Positions 55,780 through 64,000 of a stretch of 64,000 nucleotides of DNA are shown here, piece after piece. A program made the translations under genes and the position numbers. Each line of letters opens with the position of its first letter. The stretch's first letter is position 1. The DNA lies in NCBI GenBank assembly GCA_027422505.1, contig JAPQWV010000750.1, forward strand, positions 1 to 64,000, given 5' to 3'. The notes beneath the pieces were generated by a model. It did no database searches. It worked only from the letters and a program-made list of their open reading frames with translations, and was not told the origin of the DNA. Source of the stretch: Craterostigma plantagineum (Eukaryota > Streptophyta > Magnoliopsida > Lamiales > Linderniaceae).

Positions 55780-56075
55780 AGACGTCGAGCGTTTTCCACC
55801 AACTTTCTGGCTGCTACTGCATCGGCGGGTGTGTACAGCCATTCATCGTTAAAGATGTAGGCCTCGATCTCGTTCTGTGCGCAGTAGACGTCCTCGGAAG
55901 CCAGGTTGGAATCGATATCGAGAGGGGTATGGCTATGTGGTGGCGAGGGTGTTGCGTCGGAGGAGTTTGTGGATTGTGGGGATGGTTGTGGTGGAGATTC
56001 TAGTGGTTCTGTTGAGGTGATGGTTTTGGCGAGGATGATTTGGGTAACGGGTGGTGTAGATGTGGTGGTGGCCTC
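55780..56075. repeat. 296-bp tandem repeat in the envelope-like ORF, copy A
   Basis: Aligns base for base with 56076-56371 with about seven mismatches. Because 296 is not a multiple of three, one copy puts the ORF out of frame. Confidence 0.9.
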
Positions 56076-56371
56076 AGACGTCGAGCGTTTTCCACCAACT
56101 TCCTTGCTGCTACTGCATCGGCGGGTGTGTACAGCCATTCATCGTTAAAGATGTAGGCCTCGATCTCGTTCTGTTCGCAGTAGACGTCCTCGCAAGCCAG
56201 GTTGGAATCGATATCGAGAGGGGTATGGCTATGTGGTGGCGAGGGTGTTGCGTCGGAGGAGTTTGTGGATTGTGGGGATGGTTGTGGTGGAGATTCTGGT
56301 GGTTCGGTTGAGGTGATGGTTTTGGCGAGGATGATTTGGGTAACGGGTGGTGTAGATGTGGTGGTGGCCTC
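56076..56371. repeat. 296-bp tandem repeat in the envelope-like ORF, copy B
   Basis: Second copy, directly adjacent. Both encode, in different frames, SSDATPSPPHSHTPLDID and IEAYIFNDEWLYTPADAVAA. Confidence 0.9.
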
Positions 56372-58769
56372 TAACGTCGATGTGACAGTTAGAGGTTCCA
56401 AGATGGTGGGTGGAGACGGTGTGGAGGTGGTCTCTAACGCCGATGTGACGATTAGAGTTTCGGAAACGGTAGTGGGTGGTGGTGAGGGTGATTTGGCTAG
56501 TGGCTCAGGGTAAATAAGGTGGGATTTTTGGCTTGTGGGGTGTGAGGTTTCTGTTACGGGCGTCGTTTCAGGTCCAGAGGAGGAGGGCGGCGTCGATTGC
56601 ATGAGTCCTTGGGATTGTTGGCCTAGCTGCCTATTCTCCCCCTCGCGGCGATCTTGATCATCGTCTTGCTCGTCGCGCCTGATCCCGCTGGACTCGCCTT
56701 GAGTGCGGCAAGTCATGGATCGAGTCATGATTCTCTTCATCTGCTGTTCCTCCTCGTCGAGTTCCGTCATTGACTCGAATCTTGCTCTGAGGATGTAGAA
56801 GAGCTCCTTGGCGGAAATGGAGGAGAGAACAGCGTCTGCGTCCGTATGTTGCATGGGTGGTGGCGTCTCCGGGGCCACACCTTTGCCTTTATCGATGGTG
56901 GACGCATCGAGACGCGCGTAGACTTTATCGAGAATTGACGCCTCAAGAGTCTTTGCAAACTCTTGAAGACGTGTCTCTAGCGCGGTCTCGATGATGAATT
57001 GGGGTAAATTTAACAAGTTGGAATCACGAAGAAATCTAACTGACACCGAATAGGAGAATATAGCCGATCGGCCGCCCGTTTGCACAGGACGGGAAAAGAC
57101 GGGGTCATTCAGACTTCCCGTTGGCATCATCGATGAGACAGACTCAATCGAATGATGGCCTAGGCTCACGGTTGTTGTGATGTTGGCCGTGCTAGGTCTT
57201 CCGCTCTCAGTCACAGAGACATCACCGAGCGTTCTGACAGAGTCACGAAGGCTCTGTAGTGCGGTAGAAGGTGTATGTGTCCTAGAAACGTATGAAACTA
57301 TGGGTAGTGAGGGCACTATACTCGATTTGCATGAAGAGGATGCAGTCTGAGGCGAGGGACTGCTTGTTTCATTATCGATCATCTCCAAGTGGGATGTCGA
57401 TGGTATACGTGGCTCCTCGTGGAATGAAATATCTTCCTGTAGAGAGGAAGATAAGTGGGTTGGTGGGGTCGTTTGCGTGGTTGAGCCAGATGCCATGTCT
57501 TCTACTCGGGAGGTGAACACATCACCTCCTGTACCTATTGGTTCGGCTCGGCTTATCTGTGGTTGAGGAGGTCGATCGTGTTTTTGTTTCGATCGACGCT
57601 CCGTGGGGCGGCTTACGTCATCCTCACGCGACTGTTTTTTCGGAACGCGGGTGGAAGAGGATGCGGCGCGACTCGATGACTTTTTGGAGGTGGTGGTGGG
57701 GTTTCGGCTAGTCCCGGGGTTAGGAGCAGTGGGGTTGATCTGCGCCGTAGGGATAGTGGGTAGTGGATGAGGGCTTTCGCGGAACGATGCTGTGGAGGCA
57801 CGGTATTCTCGGACGTGCAGGTTGGTCGGGTCGGCATAGGCGAGTACGTCGTCCGGGATTATCATGGCGTGTCGATCTTTCGCCGGAGTGTTTTTCTTGG
57901 CGAACTTCTCGACAGTGGGGATTAGGAAGTGTTCCGCTGCCGGGCGGATGCGGATGTTGGTGGAGTGCAAGCGGAAATGTTTGATGAGAGCTGGGAGCCA
58001 CCGCATGTAAGGGACGAAGCGGTTTGTGACTCCCTTGGCGACTTTCCGGTCGCGACGTTGGATCATGGAGACGAGATCCATCCAGATGATGTCGGCATAG
58101 TTGTACTTGCGGTTGTGGGCGATGCCGGTTAGGATGGTGAGGATTTGAAAGTTTCCGCGGTCCTGACCAGCATGCTTCCCTGACATGCATTTGTTCACAA
58201 GCAGGTACAGTGTTCGCCAGGGTTGAGGTAGATTGCGGGTGGTGACTTCACTGAGGACAAGTGGGCCCTTCTTCTTCTTGTTTTCTGGTTGATATCCCAG
58301 TCTGTCAATGTCTTCAATGAGTTGTTCGTGCGTTGGTAGTGGATCGTAGGGTGAGTAGACAGGGAGTTGAAGCACTTCTTGGACTATCTTGCGAGTGAGG
58401 ACCACCGTTTCTTGATCGATTTTGGCGGATAAGGTTTTAGCAAGGTGGAGTGGTCCAGCTATCTGCAATGTATGCCAGAATTGTTGAAGATACACTTGTG
58501 CTTCTGGCTCGCCATGAGTGAGGGCGTGGCGAAGTGGGTGTCCTTTGAGGATTTCTATAATGATGGGGGCATCGCACCGAAAGCTGTCCAAGTCCACCAT
58601 GTAGTTGTTGGGAATCAAGGCCGCCCATTGACTTGTTGGGAAGATCTGCTCGGTTGGTGGGACATAGGTACGTGTGTTGAGTTCGATGCGAGCGACGTCC
58701 CATTGGATTGCAGCCGCCTCAAGTGCTTCAAGTGTACCTTGATCTTTGTCGGTCATATCTGTGCTTGAC

Positions 58770-60420
58770 AGTAATTGTAATATGATTGGTACGGATTAAA
58801 TCGCGAGAATATGGACATAAATAAGTCGGTCAATACTTAGAAAATTTCGGGATTGAAGGCATTCATATGAGATGAGAAAATTCGCTAAGTATAACACATA
58901 GACATGTTGAGAAAATTTTTCGCATCGCATGTAATGGAAATTTCGCAGATTATAACACGTAGACATGTCGAGAAAGTTTTTCGCATATTGTGTAAAATTT
59001 CGTATGCATGGAAAATTTTCGCAAGTTAAGAAGTCTCGCAAGTAGTCCAAAATTTTCGCATGCAATGAGAAATTTCCCTGATTATCACACAAAGGCATGT
59101 CGAGAGAACATTTTCGCAGATATCAAGGAAATTTCGCACTCAGTCTATCCATGAATTTTCGCATATAACAAGGAAATTTCGCATTCAAAGTGAAATTTTC
59201 GCATATAGCACGGAAATTTCGCATTCAGAGTGAATTTTCGCATATAGAGTTTCGCATTCAGAGTGAATTTTCGCATATAGCATGGAAATTTCGCATTCAG
59301 AGTATAGTTTCGCATGTATTGGGAAATTTTCGCAAGTTATAGCACAAAGACATGTCGTTAGAAATTTTCGCAGATTGAGTACAATTTCGCAAGTATGGAA
59401 AATTTTCGCAAGTTATGAAATTTCAAAGGATCCAAAAATTTCTCGGTTGGAATATTTTCTCAAAAGATATTAAGATTTTTCGCAAGCAGAGAAATTTTTC
59501 GCAAGTTATATGAGAGTTTCGCGGAGAGAAAAAAGCTTTGTGGATTGAGAAATTTTTGGTTCACTGTGGTTGCGAAATAGTGAAGATGCGAAAAGATGTA
59601 ATATGAAGTGAAGTGTATGAGAATTTCGCGGGGCTTTACATGCTGTAGCAGCGAAATTTTTAACACACGTAAATTCTCGGATGAAAGTTTTCGCAGGTTC
59701 TTAGTCACTGTAGGAGCGAAAAATTTTAACGCCAGAGATTTCTCGGATAAAATTTCGCAGGACCTCACTCACTGTAGCGCAAGAAATTTCTCGGAGAATA
59801 AAAATTTTCGCGGGGCCTAGCTCACTGTAGCAGCGAAATCTAACGTTTAAAGCATTTTCTGAGAATTTTCGCGGTGAAGAACACAGTGCGAAAACGTGCG
59901 AAACGACGCAATGATTTTGCCTTAGACCTACTCAAATCTTAACCAAAATGCAATAATCTGGACTCAATCAACTTGTAATTGGACGGGCAATGCATATTTG
60001 GGGGTTTTAAACATTATAAATCTAACATGCGTCCGATTTAAAGCCGACAAAATTTAATTTAAACCTAACAGATTTATCAAAACGGGGCAAAAACAGGATA
60101 AAACGAACAGAGATTGGGTTATTTGAGGTGTATTCATACCGAAAAGCTGATTTGCGACAATGGAGTTAGCAGGAAACATTTTTTGAATGCAGATTTGACG
60201 ACGACGACGATGCGAGGAGTTGCGAAATTTGTGAAAAGGGGTTGCGAAATTTTTTGAATTTTCTCGGGAATTTTTAGGATTGTGAAAAACGTTAAGGGTT
60301 TTGGGGTTTTAGGGGTTTGTGACTGTACATACGAAATTTTGAGTTAATGGGCCAAAATTCGTGGGCTTGGTCAAAATTGAGTTCTGAGCAGAATTTCGCG
60401 GGCTTGGTCAAAATTGGGTC
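58770..60420. repeat. Spacer rich in TTTCGCA / TGCGAAA motifs
   Basis: Dozens of TTTCGCA, TTTTCGCA or GAAATTTCGC words lie between pol and the envelope-like ORF of copia-2. At about 59127-59310 they form an imperfect tandem array of a unit of about 39-42 bases (GGAAATTTCGCATTCAGAG then TGAATTTTCGCATATAGCA), roughly four copies. No coding motif. A related GCGAAAATT word occurs in the corresponding spacer of copia-1. Confidence 0.8.
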
Positions 60421-60589
60421 CAATTGAAGTTCAATTGGACCCAATTTTGACCCTGTTTGACCAGAAATTTTAAAAATTCAACCCAAAACATTTTAATCGG
60501 TCCAATTTTAACTCAGTTTGTCCAAACTTTAAATTTTCAACCCAAATTTATTTTATATATATATATATTTTTTTATTTTTTAAATAGGC

Positions 60590-60745
60590 AAAATCAAGAA
60601 CTCCCCCTTAATCTAAAACTCCCCTTTTAAAATAATGGAAATATCAGAAGCTCCCCCTTAATCGAAAACTTCCCTTATTTAAAAAATGGAAAAATCAGAC
60701 GCTCCACCTTAATCAAAAACTCCCCCTCAAAAGATATAATTCAGA
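60590..60745 (-). repeat. Array of GGGGGAG polypurine tracts downstream of copia-2 pol
   Basis: On the minus strand, just after the pol stop, an imperfect unit of about 60 bases carries a tract in each copy: TTTGAGGGGGAGTTTTTGAT, AAGGTGGAGCG, AAGGGAAGTTTTCGAT, AAGGGGGAGCTTCTGAT, AAAGGGGAGTTTTAGAT and AAGGGGGAGTTCTTGAT. At least three are canonical GGGG(G)AG tracts. They resemble the terminal polypurine tract at 54689. Confidence 0.7.
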
Positions 60746-60819
60746 AGACATATAGAAAATGGAGTGAAGTGGAGAAGGAAATATGTACACTTTATCAAAG
60801 TTCATGTAGGGTCGATTGA

Positions 60820-63800
60820 TCACAACTGAATATTCAACATGCCCAACATAGTCACTAGGTGTTGGAATCGTTTGACCTCCAACGGTTTTGTGAAAATGTC
60901 GGCCAGTTGATCTTCGGTTGTGACGTAGTGCAATTCAATCGTCCCTTGTTCGACATGTTCTTTGATGAAGTGGTGACGAATATCTATGTGTTTCGTTCTT
61001 GAGTGATGTACCGGATTACTCGTCATCGCAATCGCACTCTTTGAGTCACAATAGATGGGAATTTTATCAACATGAAAATTAAAATCTCGTAGTTGGGTTC
61101 TCATCCACAAAAGCTGTGAACAACAACTAGCGGCGACGACATATTCCGCCTCCTTCGACGAAGTTGAGACACAGTTTTGTTTTCGAGACGACCAACTCAC
61201 GAGTTTACCGCCCAAGAAGTGTGCAGCTCCAGAGGTGCTTTTTCTATCCATCTTGTATCCTGCGTAATCCGAGTCAGAGAATCCAACCAGTTTGAAGTCC
61301 GATCGAGTGGGGTACCACAAACCCAGATTGGGTGTTCCTTTGAGATAGCGGAGAATCCTTTTGACAACAGTGAGATGGGATTCCTTCGGTGTAGCCTGAA
61401 AACGAGCGCAGATTCCTGTCGAGAGAACGATATCCGGTCGACTAGCAGTGAGGTACAAAAGAGAGCCTATTGTCCCACGATAGATGGTTTGGTCAACGGG
61501 AGCACCTGATGGGTCCGCGTCGGGTCGGCCAGAGGGTGACATAGGTGTAGCAGCAGTCTTAGCATCCTTCATTCCATATTTCTCGAGGATGTCATGGATG
61601 TATTTGGACTGGTTGATGAAGATTCCGTCGGGGAGTTGCTTTACTTGAAGACCAAGAAAGAAATTCAGCTCGCCCATCATACTCATTTCAAATTTCTCTT
61701 TCATCAATTCTACGAACTCTTCACACAGTTGCGGTTCAGTCGATCCAAAAATGATGTCATCGACATAAATCTGTACAATCATGATGTCCGGGCCACTCCG
61801 TTTGGTGAAGAGAGTTGTATCCAGAGATCCTTTCTTGAATCCAGACTGAACAAGGAAGTCTGAAAGGACGTCATACCAAGCTCGGGGAGCCTGTTTTAGT
61901 CCGTAGAGGGCCTTGTAGAATCGATATACGTGATGAGGAAACTCTTCGCTCAAGAACCCTTCAGGTTGATCAACGTACACTTCTTCTTTGAGAAATCCAT
62001 TTAGAAATGCAGTCTTCACGTCCATTTGGTAGACTTTAAAGTTCTTGTGAGCAGCAAAGGCAAGAAAAATTCGTATGGCTTCGATCCTGGCAACTGGGAC
62101 GAAAGTTTCATCGTAGTCGATGCCTTCTTGTTGGTTGTACCCCTTAGCCACAAGTCTTGCTTTATTGCGGATGACAACACCGTCTTCATCCTTCTTGTTC
62201 TTGAAGATCCACTTTGTGCCGATAATGGATCTATTGTGAGGTCGTGGTACGAGTTCCTAAACTTGTAAACGTTCAAACTGATTTATTTCCTCCTGCATTG
62301 CAATCAGCCAATCAGGATCGTTGAGAGCTTCACCTACTCGTGATGGTTCGGCTTGACTGAGATAGCAAGCAAACAGACTGTCATTCATCGTAGCCGAACG
62401 TGTCGAGACACCAGATGTGGGATCCCCAATAATCTGATCTGTAGGATGAGATCGAGCCCAAAGTGGTACGTTGGTCTGAGAGAAGCTGGCCGCATTTGTA
62501 TTGGTTGGAGGTTCATTAGATTGGGGTGCGGTGTCCGAAGAAGAGATCTCAATCGTAGTAGATTGAGAAGGTTCAGCATCAGGATCAGCAATGTTCCCAG
62601 GGTTGGGTAAAATGTCGTCTTCGTTGAGATTGAGATCATCCAAGTTTGGCGGGACGACATCATTGCCAATAGCTGGTGGTGTAGGTGGGGTGGGTGCATC
62701 GCTAGTTTGAGTTGTGGCGACGGGAGTCTTGGGGACTGGATAGAAGTACTCGAAGAGCAGGTCGAGATCCAGTTCACCAGAATTGTCCTCAGATGAGGAA
62801 GTTCCCGTCGTTGAATGTTGACCTTTTGTCAACGACTGTAGAAGACCTGGTTCTGGACTGATATGAGCAGAAGCCATTAGGTCGCCTTCGCTTTCGTCTA
62901 AGGTGACATTTGTGCTCTCTATTACTGATCGTTTTTCCCTAAGATAGACTCTGTATGCCTTCAAGTTCAGCGAATATCCAACAAAGATGCCTTCAAGTGC
63001 TTTTGGATCAAGCTTCCCAAGATGTTGGCGATCATTGGCCACAAAACATCGGCAACTGAAGACCCTTAGATAAGATATATCGGGGATACGACGGTTATTC
63101 AGCATCTCGTATGGGGTGCGGTTGAATCTCTTGTGGATGGAAGCCCGGTTCTGTGTGTAACAAGCCATTTGAATAGCTTCGCCCCAAAGAGAATGAGGAA
63201 GTCCGGATTGCATGAGGAGAGTCCTGGCTGCTTCAACTAGTGTCCTATTCTTACGCTCAACGACACCTTTCCGTTCCGGAGTCTTCACAGCTGAGAACTG
63301 CTGGGTGATGCCCTGAGTGGCATAGAAATCACTGAGCTTCTTGTTCTTAAACTCAGTTCCGTTGTCAGTTCTGATAATCCGAACCTTCTGTTGATGAAGA
63401 GTTTGGGACATAACAACAAACTCGATGATTATATCGGGAACTTCATCCTTTGTACGAATGAGTTTCGTCCACGTGTAGCGTGAAAAATCGTCGACAATCA
63501 CAAGAATATACCGTCTTCCTCCGAGTGTGGCCGTAGGCATTGGGCCACATAGATCCATGTGTAAGAGCTCAAGGATGAGCTTGGAGGACGGTGTTTCCTT
63601 GGAGATGTGAGACGATCGCTTCATCTTCCCCAATTCACAGGCAGAGCAGAGGTGTTCCTTATGATATGTCAGTTGGGGTAGACCGTTGACGAGTTTATTC
63701 TGACGCAGTTTGTTGATGGTCTTGAAATTGAGATGTGAAAGACGTCGGTGCCATAGATCGTTCAACTTGGGTGCAGCTCGAGAGAGAAGGCATATTGGTC

Positions 63801-64000
63801 GAGAGGTCGTAAGATTGAGTACGTAAAGGTGAGACGTGCGCGTTCCAGAAAGAAGAGGCTGTCCCGAGGCATCTATAATGCTGCAGATGTCATATTCGAA
63901 GAGAACCTTTTATCCTTTGTCGCAGAAACGACCAATGCTAAAGAGATTGTAGCTCAAACCCTCGACATAAGAGATGCCCTTAATCGTCAGTTTGTCATGG
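60820..64000 (-). pseudogene. Copia-2 pol: protease end, integrase, reverse transcriptase, RNase H; two in-frame stops
   Basis: One frame runs from the right edge to TGA/TAA near 60820, broken only by TAA at 63910-63912 and TAG at 62257-62259. In order: KLTIKGISYVEGLSYNLFSI; integrase zinc finger (DLWHRRLSHLN, CSACELGKMKRS); core D in LLHMDLCGPMP, D in IIRTDNGTEF, E in GVVERKNRTLVEAARTLL; linker; RT with [20 protein letters not shown] and [14 protein letters not shown]; catalytic [25 protein letters not shown]; RNase H with [57 protein letters not shown] and [10 protein letters not shown]. All catalytic motifs are intact. The TAG replaces tryptophan in LQVWELVPRP. A one-base change in each of two codons therefore separates this copy from a full pol; the protease start and gag are beyond the window. 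Confidence 0.92.

Larger units (their letters stand above)
54746..58756 (-). pseudogene. Envelope-like (extra) ORF of copia-2, broken by a tandem duplication and a frameshift
   Basis: The ATG at 58756-58754 opens a frame that continues without a stop to about 56000, over 900 codons. The N-terminal third (AALIPNNYMVDLDSFRCDAP, HPLRHALTHGEPEAQVYLQQ, FWHTLQIAGPLHLAKTL, LPQPWRTLYLLVNKCMSGKH, YNYADIIWMDLVSMIQRRDR) is a region I know from the ORF downstream of pol in plant SIRE/Maximus-type copia elements. The middle is basic, then Pro/Thr/Ser-rich. A 296-base tandem repeat shifts the frame. The C-terminal part reads on in other frames: TADDENGEEYDAEP, LYRWSLLFHKCTKRT, then after a further shift near 55120 NLKKVNLTRPSFKNADDYR to 54746. 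No signal peptide or membrane segment is visible, so envelope-like names a position, not a function. Confidence 0.75.
54359..64000 (-). mobile_element. SIRE/Maximus-type copia element, copia-2 (5' end beyond the window)
   Basis: Read on the minus strand: pol, polypurine array, motif-rich spacer, envelope-like ORF, terminal polypurine tract, 3' LTR. The extra ORF between pol and the 3' LTR, and the copia domain order, place it in the SIRE/Maximus lineage. Its well preserved pol makes it the youngest-looking copia element here. The 5' LTR, gag and most of protease lie to the right of the window. Confidence 0.85.

Noticed and set aside
56202..56513. Plus-strand valine/glycine-rich frames at 55.9-56.5 kb
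   Set aside because: Antisense of the Pro/Thr/Ser-rich part of the envelope-like ORF and duplicated with it.
59127..59310. Repeat array that could be mistaken for CRISPR-like spacing
   Set aside because: Units are imperfect, the interspaces are not unique, and the context is a plant retrotransposon.

Overview
The window looks like an intergenic, repeat-dominated stretch of a flowering-plant (eudicot) nuclear genome. The evidence is AT-rich sequence, nested LTR retrotransposons of lineages known from plants (Athila-type Ty3/gypsy with a tRNA-Asp primer site, SIRE/Maximus-type and Tork/Tnt1-type Ty1/copia), an L1-type LINE, a Helitron Rep remnant, a PIF/Harbinger element, a hAT derivative and a plant-mobile-domain (MAIN-like) pseudogene. 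I see no rRNA or tRNA gene, no CRISPR array, no bacterial-style operon and no host gene I can name. Nearly every coding region is a decayed transposon gene.

Layout. 1-10.3 kb: a short open frame at the left edge; a 5'-truncated L1 LINE on the minus strand with a 10-bp target duplication (1794-3465); a degenerate Helitron Rep-domain gene (about 4.6-7.2 kb) abutting a minus-strand plant-mobile-domain pseudogene (7.2-7.9 kb). 10.4-28.15 kb: a tandem pair of about 3.1 kb units. Each unit carries a Tork-type LTR end and gag fused to the 3' end of a SIRE-type envelope-like ORF, then a polypurine tract, an LTR, a spacer and a second LTR with a primer site. A nearly full-length 11.0 kb Athila-like element (15435-26450) sits inside the second unit. 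28.15-36 kb: the decayed pol and envelope-like region of a SIRE-type element, ended by a hAT derivative. 36.8-41.5 kb: unassigned sequence with a Helitron 3' terminus and a chromovirus integrase remnant. 41561-45476: a PIF/Harbinger element with both of its genes, each broken. 45611-52732: a second Athila-like element that has lost reverse transcriptase, RNase H and most of integrase. 53268-53937: a MITE. 54.3-64.0 kb, minus strand: a second SIRE-type element, left to right 3' LTR, polypurine tract, envelope-like ORF, motif-repeat spacer, polypurine array and pol, running off the right edge.

Relations. The best candidate for something unusual is the Tork-gag/SIRE-envelope-like fusion at 10.4-15.3 kb and the tandem duplication carrying it. 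Other notable points are conserved polypurine tracts and a hairpin shared by the two Athila-like elements, a GGGGGAG tract array after pol in the second SIRE element, and an otherwise intact pol broken by two single-codon stops. Insertion order can be read from interruptions: copia units first, then Athila-1 inside them; Athila-2 inside an older open frame; a tiny LINE inside the copia-2 LTR region.

All family assignments are from motifs read by eye; no database search was run. Divergence estimates are eye counts.
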